This document shows, in pieces, positions 34,753 to 43,300 of a stretch of DNA of 64,000 bases. Both the position numbers and the translations under genes were made by a program. Location of the stretch: contig NZ_FOGE01000021.1 of the NCBI RefSeq assembly GCF_900111125.1, positions 20,186 through 84,185 of the forward strand. Reading direction: 5' to 3'. The notes under the pieces were generated by a model, which did no database searches, was not told the DNA's origin, and was given only the letters and a program-made list of their open reading frames with translations. Position 1 is the stretch's first letter. Each line of letters opens with the position of its first letter. The stretch is from Sphingobium sp. YR768. GTDB lineage: Bacteria > Pseudomonadota > Alphaproteobacteria > Sphingomonadales > Sphingomonadaceae.

Positions 34753-36330
34753 ATGAAAAATCGCCTGATATTGTCCATCGCGCTGTTAACGGCGGCGGTC
34801 ATGACCGCGCCCTCCCCCCTATCGGCGCAGGCCAGCGCGCCAGCCGCCACGGCCTTGACCGCCAGCGCCACGCTGCATGCCGACAAGCCCGGCGCGATCA
34901 TCGACCGCCGGATATTCAGCCAGTTCGCCGAGCATCTGGGCTATGGCATCTATGGCGGCCTCTGGGTCGGGCCGGGATCGAAAATCCCCAATACGCGCGG
35001 TTATCGCAATGATGTGGTCGCGGCGCTGAAGGCGCTGGCCGTGCCGCTGGTCCGCTGGCCCGGCGGCTGTTTCGCCGATGAATATCATTGGCGCGAAGGA
35101 ATCGGCCCGCGCAATCGGCGCCCGACCAAGATCAACACCCATTGGGGCGGCGTGACCGAACCCAATAGTTTCGGCACGCATGAATTCATGGATTTCGCCG
35201 AACTGATCGGAGCGGAGGCCTATGTGTCCGGCAATGTCGGCAACGGCACGCCTGCGGAAATGGCCGAATGGGTCGAATATATGACCGCGCCCGCCGGCAC
35301 GCTAGCGGACGAACGGGCGAAGAATGGTCGCAAGGCGCCATGGAAGCTGCCGATGTTCGGCATCGGCAATGAGCTATGGGGCTGCGGCGGCAATATGCGC
35401 GCCGATTATGCCGCCGATGTCACCCGCCGTTACGCAACCTTCGTGAAATCGCCGCGCGGCACGAAAATCCTCAAGATCGCCAGCGGCGCCAACAGCCGCG
35501 ACTATGACTGGACCGACGTGATGATGCGCGGGGCCGGCAAGTCTATCGATGGCATCGGCCTGCACTATTACACCCATCCGACACGCGGAAAGGTGAAGGG
35601 ATCGGCCACCCAATTCACCGAAACCGACTATGCCCGCACGCTCGTCAGCACCCTCGTCATGGAGGAGTTGCTGGAAAAGCACGGCGCGATCATGGACAAA
35701 TATGATCCGGAAAAGCGGGTCAATCTGGCCGTCGATGAATGGGGCATCTGGACCGATGTGGAGCCAGGCACCAACCCCGGCTTCCTCTATCAGCAGAACA
35801 GCATGCGCGACGCGATCATCGCCGCGCTCAACATCAATCTGTTCGCCCGCCATGCCGACCGGGTGCGCATGACCAACATCGCCCAGATGATCAACGTACT
35901 TCAGGCGATGATCCTGACGAAAGATGATCAGATGGTGCTGACGCCCACCTATCATGTGTTCGACATGTACAAGCCGTTTCAGGACGCCACCTTCCTGCCA
36001 CTCGATCTGGCGTCACCCTGGTACAACAAGGATCAATGGACCGTGCCGGCGGTCAGCGCGGCGGCGGCACGCAGCAAGGCGGGGCAGGTCTATATCGCCC
36101 TGACCAACACCGATCCCAACCGGTCCGCGACCGTGACGGCGAAACTCGAAGGCGTGCAGGCCTCCATGGTGGAAGGGCGCATCCTGACCGCGCCCGATAT
36201 CCAGTCCCACAATGATTTCGGATCACCGGACGTAGTGCGGCCGGTGGCGTTCGACGGCGCGACACTCTCACCCGATAGCCTTTTGGTGACTTTGCCGCCG
36301 CACAGCGTGGTCATGCTTGCGGTCCGGTAA
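34753..36330 (+). CDS. GH51 alpha-L-arabinofuranosidase, secreted
   Basis: 525 aa with signal peptide (MKNRLILSIALLTAAVMTAPSPLSAQ). The GH51 signature is complete: RWPGGCFADEYHW, acid/base Glu207 in GIGNELWG, and nucleophile Glu329 in VDEWGIW. The C-terminal beta-sandwich is the usual family partner. It removes arabinofuranosyl side chains from arabinoxylan or arabinan. Good GGGAGAGG ribosome site; 21 bp after the dehydrogenase gene. Last gene of the sugar operon. Most GH51 enzymes are cytoplasmic, while this one has a leader, so it probably works in the periplasm on TonB-imported oligosaccharides. Confidence 0.92.
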   Translation: MKNRLILSIALLTAAVMTAPSPLSAQASAPAATALTASATLHADKPGAIIDRRIFSQFAEHLGYGIYGGLWVGPGSKIPNTRGYRNDVVAALKALAVPLVRWPGGCFADEYHWREGIGPRNRRPTKINTHWGGVTEPNSFGTHEFMDFAELIGAEAYVSGNVGNGTPAEMAEWVEYMTAPAGTLADERAKNGRKAPWKLPMFGIGNELWGCGGNMRADYAADVTRRYATFVKSPRGTKILKIASGANSRDYDWTDVMMRGAGKSIDGIGLHYYTHPTRGKVKGSATQFTETDYARTLVSTLVMEELLEKHGAIMDKYDPEKRVNLAVDEWGIWTDVEPGTNPGFLYQQNSMRDAIIAALNINLFARHADRVRMTNIAQMINVLQAMILTKDDQMVLTPTYHVFDMYKPFQDATFLPLDLASPWYNKDQWTVPAVSAAAARSKAGQVYIALTNTDPNRSATVTAKLEGVQASMVEGRILTAPDIQSHNDFGSPDVVRPVAFDGATLSPDSLLVTLPPHSVVMLAVR

Positions 36331-36357
36331 AGAGTGAAGCGGCCGCCCTGCACCGGT

Positions 36358-36375
36358 GCCGACATTATGGTCGGC
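36358..36375. terminator. Short hairpin between convergent genes
   Basis: GCCGAC (36358-36363) pairs with GTCGGC (36370-36375) around a 6-base loop, followed by a pyrimidine-rich stretch. It lies between the GH51 stop and the LysR stop. Weak but well placed. Confidence 0.35.
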
Positions 36376-36387
36376 CGCCCTTCTTCA

Positions 36388-37317
36388 TCAAAGGCGCATA
36401 TCATCCCCGTGTAAATTCAATCTCGCACCCAGGAAATCCACAAATACCCGAAGGCGAGCGGGCACATTGGCGCCGCCCAGAAAGACGGCATGAATAGTTT
36501 CCACGTCACCCGGATTATAGGCTTCCAAAACCGGCACCAGCTGACCGGAAGCAAGTTCGGGTTGGACGCTGAACCGACCAACGCGGGTAATGCCGACGCC
36601 GTCCGCCGCAAGCTGCCCAAGCGTCTCGCCATTATTGGCCTCGATCGTGCCGCGGACGCTCAGCGCATAATCGAGGCCTTCCTTGCGGAAAGGCCAGACC
36701 GGTTCGGCCCGTCGAAAATTGAAGTTCAGGCAATTATGGCTGTGCAGATCCTCCGGGATGATCGGCGTGCCATGGCGTTCCAGATAGGCTGGCGAAGCGA
36801 CGATGACACGACCATTCTCGCCCAGCTTGCGGGCCGTCAACGGGCTGTCGGCGAGCGGCCCGAAGCGGATCGCGACATCGGCCTGGCCGCCGGCAATGTC
36901 AACCAGCCGGTCGCTGAGGCTGATGTCGACCAATATATGCGGATAAAGTTGGGCAAACTCGCCTAGCAAGGGCACGATACATAGCCGACCATGGGAATGG
37001 GCCGCACTCACCCGCAATCGTCCGCGCGGAGCACCCCGATCGGCGATCGCCTGCTCCGCCTCATCCAGGTCGGCCAATATGCGTCGCGCGCTACTGAGAT
37101 AGGCCTGGCCCTCGGCCGTCAGCGTCAGAGCACGGGTGGAGCGCAGCAGCAACCGAACCCCCAATCGATCCTCGATCCGGTCGACCGCGCGACTGACCGC
37201 CGAAGGGGTGAGGCCCAGCACCCGGCCGGCAGCCGAGAAACTCCCTTCGGCAACCACGGCCGCGAAGGTTTCCAATGCCCGTGCCCGGTCCGTATGGAAG
37301 AGCGTCTTTTCATCCAT
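36388..37317 (-). CDS. LysR-family transcriptional regulator
   Basis: 309 aa. The N-terminal winged helix-turn-helix (about residues 12-72) contains AEGSFSAAGRVLGLTPSAVSRAVDRI, written here only as the landmark GSFSAAGRVLGL...SAVSRAV; the effector domain follows (RVSAAHSHGRLCIVPLL, ADVAIRFGPLADSPL). It belongs to the CrgA/AaeR-like group by its RLGVRLLLRSTRALTLT stretch. Divergent from an aldo/keto reductase-MFS pair, the classical layout for a LysR activator of an adjacent operon. Effector unknown. Confidence 0.92.
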   Translation of the reverse strand: MDEKTLFHTDRARALETFAAVVAEGSFSAAGRVLGLTPSAVSRAVDRIEDRLGVRLLLRSTRALTLTAEGQAYLSSARRILADLDEAEQAIADRGAPRGRLRVSAAHSHGRLCIVPLLGEFAQLYPHILVDISLSDRLVDIAGGQADVAIRFGPLADSPLTARKLGENGRVIVASPAYLERHGTPIIPEDLHSHNCLNFNFRRAEPVWPFRKEGLDYALSVRGTIEANNGETLGQLAADGVGITRVGRFSVQPELASGQLVPVLEAYNPGDVETIHAVFLGGANVPARLRVFVDFLGARLNLHGDDMRL

Positions 37318-37399
37318 TGCAAAGATCCTTCGCCTGACAGCCCACTAAACGGCGGCATCCTTCCACTCCATCTATGCGCCTATCACAGAATGGAAAGGG

Positions 37400-38440
37400 A
37401 TGACGGTGGAATATCGGCAATTAGGAACCTCAGGCCTGCGCGTGCCGGCGCTGAGCTTTGGCACCGGCACCTTCGGAGGTTCGGGGCCTTTATTCGGCGC
37501 CTGGGGCAACAGCGATGCCCAAGAAGCCCGACGTCTGATCGACATATGCCTGGACGCCGGCATCACCCTGTTCGACACCGCCGACGTCTATTCGAACGGC
37601 GCGTCAGAGGAGGTGCTGGGCGCGGCGATCAGGGGACGGCGCGATCGGGTGCTGATATCCACCAAGCTGGGCCTGCCGACCGGTGAAGGCCCCAACGACT
37701 GGGGCGTATCACGCGACCGGCTGATCGGCGGCGTGGAGGCTGCTCTCCAGCGGATCGGCACCGACCATATCGACCTGCTGCAACTCCACGCTTTCGATGC
37801 CTCGACCCCGGTGGAGGAATTGCTGGCGACGCTCGACCAGTTGGTCCGCGCCGGAAAACTGCGTCATGTCGGCGTCTCCAACTATCCCGGCTGGCAGTTG
37901 ATGAAGACGCTGGACGTGGCGGATCGCCATGGCTGGCCGCGTTTCGTGGCGCATCAGGTCTATTATTCGCTGATCGGCCGCGCCTATGAGGCCGATCTGA
38001 TGCCGCTTGCCGCCGATCAGGGCGTGGGCGCGCTGGTGTGGAGCCCGCTCGGCTGGGGACGCCTGACCGGCAAGATAAGGCGCAGCAGCCCGATCCCCGA
38101 TGGCAGCCGCCTGCACCAGACCGCCGCCTTCGCTCCGCCGGTGGAGGATGAACATCTGTACCGCGTCGTCGATGCACTGGACGAGATTGCGGCGGAAACC
38201 GGCAAGACGGTGCCGCAGGTCGCGCTCAACTGGCTGCTGCAAAGGCCGACTGTCTCGTCGGTCATCATCGGCGCGCGCAACGAAGAACAGCTTCGTCAGA
38301 ATCTGGGCGCCGTCGGCTGGGCGCTGACCCGCGACCAGATCGCCCGGCTCGATCAGGCCAGCTATCAGATGCCGGCTTATCCCTATGCCCCCTATCATCA
38401 GCAGGCCGGCTTCGCCCGTCTGAACCCGCCGCTCGTTTGA
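37400..38440 (+). CDS. Aldo/keto reductase
   Basis: 346 aa, TIM-barrel NADPH oxidoreductase. The catalytic tetrad is visible: Asp and Tyr in FDTADVYSNG, Lys in ISTKLG, His in LQLHAFD; the phosphate-binding end is IIGARNEEQL. It reduces aldehydes or ketones. The ATG at 37400 has AAGGG immediately before it, and a GTG at 37406 has better ribosome-site spacing, so the exact start is uncertain by two codons. Divergent from LysR and 13 bp before an MFS efflux gene, suggesting a detoxification pair. Confidence 0.9.
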   Translation: MTVEYRQLGTSGLRVPALSFGTGTFGGSGPLFGAWGNSDAQEARRLIDICLDAGITLFDTADVYSNGASEEVLGAAIRGRRDRVLISTKLGLPTGEGPNDWGVSRDRLIGGVEAALQRIGTDHIDLLQLHAFDASTPVEELLATLDQLVRAGKLRHVGVSNYPGWQLMKTLDVADRHGWPRFVAHQVYYSLIGRAYEADLMPLAADQGVGALVWSPLGWGRLTGKIRRSSPIPDGSRLHQTAAFAPPVEDEHLYRVVDALDEIAAETGKTVPQVALNWLLQRPTVSSVIIGARNEEQLRQNLGAVGWALTRDQIARLDQASYQMPAYPYAPYHQQAGFARLNPPLV

Positions 38441-38453
38441 CGAGAGAAACATC

Positions 38454-39626
38454 ATGAAGATCAATCCCCCCCTTCTCGCTCTGGCGGCCGGCGCCTTTGG
38501 CATCGGCGTCACCGAATTTGCGCCAATGGGCCTGTTGCCCGTCATCGCCACCGATCTGGGCGTTTCCATTCCTGCTGCCGGCCTGTTGATCAGCGCTTAT
38601 GCCATCGGTGTGATGCTGGGCGCGCCTTTGATGACGCTGACTACCGGCCGGTTGCCACGTCGCACCTTGCTGATCGGTCTTGCCGCCATTTTCGCGGTCG
38701 GCAATCTGATCGCGGCGCTCTCCAGCAGCTATGCCATGCTGCTGTTCGCGCGGATCATCACTTCGCTCAATCATGGCGCTTTCTTCGGCGTCGGATCGAT
38801 TGTCGCCGCCAGTCTGGTCCCGCCCCAGCGGCAGGCGGGCGCGGTTGCCGCCATGTTCATGGGGCTGACGATCGCCAATGTCGTCGGCGTGCCGCTGGCG
38901 ACCTGGGCTGGCGAAGTCATGGGCTGGCGCTCCGCCTTCTGGGGCATTGCCGCGCTGGGCGTCCTGACCATAATCGCGCTGCGCCTGACCCTGCCGAACA
39001 TGCCGGCCCCGACCGAAGGCGATGCGCGGTCCGAACTGCGCGTGCTGATGCGCGGACCGGTGCTGGCAGCGCTGGGGCTTACCGTCGTCGGAGCCAGCGC
39101 CATGTTCACCGTCTTCACCTACATCACGCCGATCCTGCGCGAGCAGACGCATGGCTCGATCACTTTCGTGACCGCCATGCTGGTGCTCTACGGCGTGGGC
39201 CTGACCATCGGCAACTGGCTGGGCGGACGCTTTGCCGACCGGTCGGTCGACAGGACATTAATCGTGACGCTCGCCGCGCTGACGGTCATTCTGGTCGCTT
39301 TCGCCTGTGCCATGCCCTTTGCCGGGCCAACAGCGATGCTGATCTTCCTGTGGGGCATTGCCAGCTTCGCGCTCGTGCCACCACTCCAGGTGCGGGTGAT
39401 GAGCGCGGCCGCCGATGCGCCCAATCTGGCGTCGTCGATGAACATCGGCGCCTTCAATCTGGGTAATGCCATCGGTGCGGCACTGGGCGGCGGCGTTATT
39501 GCGGCAGGGTTGCCGCTTCCCTTCGTCTCGATCGCGGGCGCTGCGGCATCGGGCGTTGGTTTGCTGGCCATCCTGATCAGCTCTCAAAAGGCCTCAATCC
39601 GTGATGCAGCCCCTACGGCGACGTAA
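38454..39626 (+). CDS. MFS transporter, arabinose-efflux (AraJ/YdhP-like) type
   Basis: 390 aa with about 12 membrane helices. FGIGVTEFAPMGLLPVIA in TM1, GRLPRRTLLIGL in the loop, and LNHGAFFGVGSIVAASLV in TM4 are typical of the DHA1 AraJ/SetA-like efflux family. GAGAGAAACATC precedes the ATG. Likely exports sugars or small toxic compounds; operon with the aldo/keto reductase under the divergent LysR. It converges with the dikinase operon, whose last stop is 23 bp away. Confidence 0.88.
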   Translation: MKINPPLLALAAGAFGIGVTEFAPMGLLPVIATDLGVSIPAAGLLISAYAIGVMLGAPLMTLTTGRLPRRTLLIGLAAIFAVGNLIAALSSSYAMLLFARIITSLNHGAFFGVGSIVAASLVPPQRQAGAVAAMFMGLTIANVVGVPLATWAGEVMGWRSAFWGIAALGVLTIIALRLTLPNMPAPTEGDARSELRVLMRGPVLAALGLTVVGASAMFTVFTYITPILREQTHGSITFVTAMLVLYGVGLTIGNWLGGRFADRSVDRTLIVTLAALTVILVAFACAMPFAGPTAMLIFLWGIASFALVPPLQVRVMSAAADAPNLASSMNIGAFNLGNAIGAALGGGVIAAGLPLPFVSIAGAAASGVGLLAILISSQKASIRDAAPTAT

Positions 39627-39648
39627 GGCGCGGTGTTCTCCGCTTCGG

Positions 39649-40065
39649 TTATGCCGCCAGCAGACGGACCAGTGGGGCGGCATATTCGATCAGGGCGCCG
39701 GGTTCTGCCAGAACTTCCGTGACGAGGCCCGCTTGATCGGCGCAGAGGTCGATCGGTTCACCGAGCAATTCAATCCGCGCCACTGAATCGCCCGCCGCCA
39801 CGGCACTGCCCACCGCCAGCGCAGACACGAAGGAGGCGATATGCGGGGCGGCTACGAGGTGTTCGACCTTGGCCGTTTCTACCGGGACGACGGCTGGTGG
39901 CGCAGGTGGAGCCTCTACCGCGACCGGCGCGTGAAGCGGGTTGGCCCCGCCGCCCGGCCTGGCGACGAACAATTCATAATCGCCGGAGCGCAGATGGATG
40001 TCGGCATAGCCGGACTGGCGGAACAGGCGCAACAGGGCGCGCGTGTCGGTGATGATATCGGTCAT
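39649..40065 (-). CDS. Degenerate biotinyl-domain protein without biotin lysine
   Basis: 138 aa from the ATG at 40065, which overlaps the upstream TGA (ATGA). The N-terminus (residues 10-36, LFRQSGYADIHLRSGDYELFVA) matches that of the true BCCP at 50553-51059 (FQASGMRELHVRSGEFEIYLS). A Pro/Ala linker and a lipoyl/biotinyl-type hairpin domain follow. At the hairpin tip, where BCCP has EVMKL, this protein has ELLGE, with Gly102 in place of the biotinylated Lys. It therefore cannot carry biotin in the normal way, but keeps the fold. Last gene of the split-dikinase operon. A structural or phospho-acceptor role is possible; this is inference. Confidence 0.8.
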   Translation of the reverse strand: MTDIITDTRALLRLFRQSGYADIHLRSGDYELFVARPGGGANPLHAPVAVEAPPAPPAVVPVETAKVEHLVAAPHIASFVSALAVGSAVAAGDSVARIELLGEPIDLCADQAGLVTEVLAEPGALIEYAAPLVRLLAA

Positions 40066-41774
40066 GCGGCTTCCCCCAGCAAGGCGAGCAGCGCGGGCAG
40101 CACCGGCTCGGTCACAATGGTCCGCACCCCTTGCGCACGCGCAATGCGGGCGGTGTCGGGATTGGCGAGCGTCGCGCCGCGCGCGGCGGCTGCGCCATGC
40201 AGCAGCGCCGGCAGTTCGCCCGGCTCGCCGCCCGACCAGAGCGCGTCGATATCGACCACCCCGTCGATCCCCGCTGCGTCGGCCGGGCGCAGGACGCGCA
40301 CCGGGCTGCGCGCCCGCGCCCATTCGATCAACTGGGCGAGCCGGGCGTCGTCAGCTTCGTCAGGCATTTCGACCGGCAATTCACCGGCATAGACGCGGCC
40401 CGTTTCGCCATCGACGGTGACGAGGGCGCCGGGCTGCGGCCCCTTCCCGTCGCCGACACCGACTATGCAGGGACGGCCGAGCGCGCGGCTGACGACGGCG
40501 GCGTGAGATGTGGAACCACCTTGCTCCGTCACCACCGCCTTCGCTGCGATCATGCCATGGATATCGTCGGGGCTGGTGGTCGCGCGGACCAGGATCACCG
40601 CCTCGCCAGCAGCGGCGCGCCGTTCGGCTTCGTCGGGATCGGTGACGACCGTGCCGCAGGCGACACCCGGACAGGCCCCCTCCCCCTGCGCGACGATGGC
40701 GGCATCCTGCGCGCCGATGCCCAGACGCGGAAGGAGTAACGCGCGCACCTGTTCGGAGCTGACGCGGGACAGCGCCTGGTCGATATCGATCAGGCCTTCG
40801 TCGACCATCTCCACCGCCGCCCGCACCGCCGCGTCGGGCGCGCGCTTGGCCGATCGGGCCTGAAGCAGATAGAGGGTGCCGCTCTGCACCGTAAATTCGA
40901 TATCCTGCATGTCGCGATGCTCGCGCTCCAGCCGGGCGGTGGCGTCGAGCAGCGCGGCATGGGCGGCCGGATCGAGGTCACGCATAGCGTCGAGCGCGAG
41001 CGGCGTGAACTTGCCGGACACGACATCCTCCCCCTGCGCACGGGGCAGATATTCGCCATAGGGCAAGGCTTCGCCGGTCAGCGGATTGCGGCTGAACAAT
41101 ACGCCGGTGCCGCTGCGATCGTCCAGATTGCCGAATACCATCGCCTGAATGGTGACGGCGGTGCCCATGTCGTGCGGGATCCCATTATGCTCGCGATATT
41201 TCTTCGCGCGGCGCGTGTTCCAGCTGTCGAACACGGCACGGACGGCGCCGGTCAGGCATTCTCGCGGGGTGGCGGGCACATCGACCTGCGCGCGCCAGTC
41301 GGCCGGGTCGGCATCATGATTCAGCTCGACTGGCATCTTCAGCACGATCGAGGCATAGAGTTCGAGGAAGCGACGATGCGTGTCGCGGGCAAAATCCGGC
41401 AGACCGGATTCGGCGGCGAGCGCGCTTTCCGCCGCATCGTCGATGCCCAGGTTCAGCACCGTATCCATCATGCCGGGCATGGAAATGGCGGCACCGGAGC
41501 GGACGGAGAGCAGCAGCGGCTGGTCCGCGCCGCCGAAGTGGCGGCCGGTGGCGGCGTTTAGCCATTGCAAGCCGGCTTCGATCTCCGCCTCCAGCCCTTC
41601 GGGGAAATCGCCCTGCGCCAGATAGGCGTTGCAGGCCGCGGTCGTGATGACGAAAGCCGGGGGCACGGGCAGGTCCATGCCCCGCATCCGCGCGATCGAC
41701 CAGGCCTTGCCGCCGATCAGGCTGCGGTCGGGCAGGCTCGTGCCGTCCAGCAGGACGGTCCAGTTGGATGACAT
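40062..41774 (-). CDS. PPDK-like dikinase subunit lacking the PEP/pyruvate barrel
   Basis: 570 aa from the ATG at 41774, after GGAGG. Residues 1-340 match the ATP-binding domain of pyruvate phosphate dikinase (LLLSVRSGAAISMPGMMD, TIQAMVFGNLDDRSGTGVLFSRN, LYLLQARSAKR). Residues about 365-465 are the swivelling phosphohistidine domain with His424 in GGSTSHAAVVSR. Normal PPDK is about 870 aa and ends in a TIM barrel that binds PEP/pyruvate; here that barrel is missing and about 100 unrelated residues follow. The enzyme can thus probably phosphorylate its own His from ATP but must hand the phosphate to another acceptor, as phenylphosphate synthase and rifampin phosphotransferase do. Third gene of a four-gene operon. 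Confidence 0.85.
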   Translation of the reverse strand: MSSNWTVLLDGTSLPDRSLIGGKAWSIARMRGMDLPVPPAFVITTAACNAYLAQGDFPEGLEAEIEAGLQWLNAATGRHFGGADQPLLLSVRSGAAISMPGMMDTVLNLGIDDAAESALAAESGLPDFARDTHRRFLELYASIVLKMPVELNHDADPADWRAQVDVPATPRECLTGAVRAVFDSWNTRRAKKYREHNGIPHDMGTAVTIQAMVFGNLDDRSGTGVLFSRNPLTGEALPYGEYLPRAQGEDVVSGKFTPLALDAMRDLDPAAHAALLDATARLEREHRDMQDIEFTVQSGTLYLLQARSAKRAPDAAVRAAVEMVDEGLIDIDQALSRVSSEQVRALLLPRLGIGAQDAAIVAQGEGACPGVACGTVVTDPDEAERRAAAGEAVILVRATTSPDDIHGMIAAKAVVTEQGGSTSHAAVVSRALGRPCIVGVGDGKGPQPGALVTVDGETGRVYAGELPVEMPDEADDARLAQLIEWARARSPVRVLRPADAAGIDGVVDIDALWSGGEPGELPALLHGAAAARGATLANPDTARIARAQGVRTIVTEPVLPALLALLGEAA

Positions 41775-41778
41775 CAGC

Positions 41779-42399
41779 TTATTCCTCCCGGACCCGGCCC
41801 ATGATGCGGAGCAGATCCTCGTGCAGTTCGAACCAGATGGTGTGATAGCTGTCGCGGCGGATATCGCTGACCCATTCATGGTCGCCATCCTCGGCCGCTT
41901 CGAGCGCGGCGAGCAGCTTTTTCGCGTAGAAGGTCATGCGCGGCCAGCCTTTGGACAAAGCCGCCAGGATCGGTTCGACCTGCTCCTGCACCTCGCCCAG
42001 ACGGTCGATCACCGCTTCGTCATGGGCGCGGTCGCTATGGTCGTTGGCGACCTTGTTGCCGCCGATGCTGATCGTCTGCCAATCGGTGATGACCTGTTTC
42101 AGGGTCTTGTTCACCCGCTCGAAAGCGAGATAGGCGTTCTCGAACGCCTTGTCCTGCCGCAGGGGCGCGAAGTGCAGGCCATAGCGCGCCTCCAGCGCCA
42201 CGCGGGTCAGCGGGGCGAGGATGAAGGCGTCGCCGGTATCGACCACGCGACCGGTCGCGACGGCGTCGGCGAGCAGGATCGACACGCGCGGTTCGGGCAG
42301 GCCGACCAGAGCGGCAATGGCGGCGGCGCCGGCATGGCGTTTGATGGCGACGCCGTGGAACACCAGATCGCGCTCATCTATCTTGGCGGCGTCGATCAT
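41779..42399 (-). CDS. Unknown helical subunit of the dikinase operon
   Basis: 206 aa, not recognised. Its ATG overlaps the upstream stop (ATGA) and its stop lies five bases before the dikinase gene, so all three are tightly coupled. The N-terminal 70 residues (AAAIAALVGLPEPRVSILLADAV, then GRVVDTGDAFILAP) look like a winged-helix module. The rest is helical with many charged residues (YLAFERVNKTLKQVI). No signal peptide. In phenylphosphate synthase a third small subunit stimulates the kinase; an analogous role is possible but unproved. Confidence 0.6.
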   Translation of the reverse strand: MIDAAKIDERDLVFHGVAIKRHAGAAAIAALVGLPEPRVSILLADAVATGRVVDTGDAFILAPLTRVALEARYGLHFAPLRQDKAFENAYLAFERVNKTLKQVITDWQTISIGGNKVANDHSDRAHDEAVIDRLGEVQEQVEPILAALSKGWPRMTFYAKKLLAALEAAEDGDHEWVSDIRRDSYHTIWFELHEDLLRIMGRVREE

Positions 42400-43139
42400 G
42401 CGTCAGCCTCCTCTTTGGCGAGGCGCCAGACGCGGCCGACGCGGTCCACGCCCTGCTGATAATCCTCGGTCGTCTTGGCAGCCGCCGTCGCTTCGATCGT
42501 GACGGTATCGCCATCGGCGATGCCGGCGATCTTCGCGTTCATCAGGCAGGGGATATTATATTCGCGGGTCAGGATGCCGAGATGCGATCGCACCGTGCCG
42601 CCCGCGCAGATGACGCCGGTAAATTGTTCGATGATCGGCGCGGTCAGCGTGCCGCCGCTATCGTCGATCACCGCGATGATGCCGGACGGAACGCCGTTGG
42701 TCAGATAATCCAGCACCCGTTCATTGGTGCGGATGAACCGGGCGATGCCGGTGATGTCGGCGTCATGACGCACGACATTGTCGCCCACGCCGGCGAGCGC
42801 ACGGCCCGTTTCGTCCGGATCCCCTTGCGGCGCGTCGGGATGCGAGAAACTCTCGTCCACCTGATCGCCATCACCGCGCGACTTGTAGATATCCGGCCGT
42901 TCCGCGACCGAAATGCCGGCCGACCAGTCGAAGCGATGACCGGTGCCAAGCAGCCGCCGTTCGACATCCGCCAGATCCGCCTTGGTCAGGGCCGCGCCGC
43001 TGACACGAAAGCCGTCCCAATCCTGTCCCGATTGCGCGAAACTTGTCCGCAGCCTTTCCTGCACAAGGCTCAACGTCGCCTCCACCAGCGGCGAAGCCGG
43101 CGGGCGCCCCTTGTGCGCGCTATCGATGGGCAACCCCAT
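42396..43139 (-). CDS. Second phosphohistidine (PEP-utiliser mobile) domain protein
   Basis: 247 aa from the ATG at 43139 with a CAGGAGAG ribosome site; the longer frame is rejected because it overlaps the promoter. The N-terminal 130 residues are unrecognised. Residues about 150-220 form a second PEP-utiliser swivelling domain with His186 in CAGGTVRSHLGILTREYNIPCL. It has no ATP-binding domain of its own, so it may receive phosphate from the dikinase subunit or present it to the final acceptor. First gene of the operon, with operator c 80 bp upstream. Two His domains on separate chains is unlike ordinary PPDK or PEP synthase. Confidence 0.8.
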   Translation of the reverse strand: MGLPIDSAHKGRPPASPLVEATLSLVQERLRTSFAQSGQDWDGFRVSGAALTKADLADVERRLLGTGHRFDWSAGISVAERPDIYKSRGDGDQVDESFSHPDAPQGDPDETGRALAGVGDNVVRHDADITGIARFIRTNERVLDYLTNGVPSGIIAVIDDSGGTLTAPIIEQFTGVICAGGTVRSHLGILTREYNIPCLMNAKIAGIADGDTVTIEATAAAKTTEDYQQGVDRVGRVWRLAKEEADA

Positions 43140-43218
43140 GCATCTCTCCTGTTCTTCACGAGTCTGCGCTCTCCCCTTCGATGTGCCGGGTCGCGGCTTT
43201 GCTGTCAAGCATCTGACA

Positions 43219-43244
43219 GATGAAATCGTAGGACGATATTGACG
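43219..43244. promoter_or_regulatory. Operator c, between dikinase operon and surE
   Basis: Core ATCGT-AGG-ACGAT at 43225-43237. Over 26 bases it matches the reverse complement of operator b at 23 positions although the two sites are 33 kb apart. It sits 57 bp from the SurE start and 80 bp from the dikinase operon start, so it can control both. Confidence 0.78.
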
Positions 43245-43300
43245 GAAATCTTCGACTCATCTAGCTTGAACGTCAAAGAAGTCGATCCGGGAGAGAATGT

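Noticed and set aside
40062..41774. Normal pyruvate phosphate dikinase
   Set aside because: At 570 aa it lacks the whole C-terminal PEP/pyruvate barrel, and no separate gene for it is nearby.
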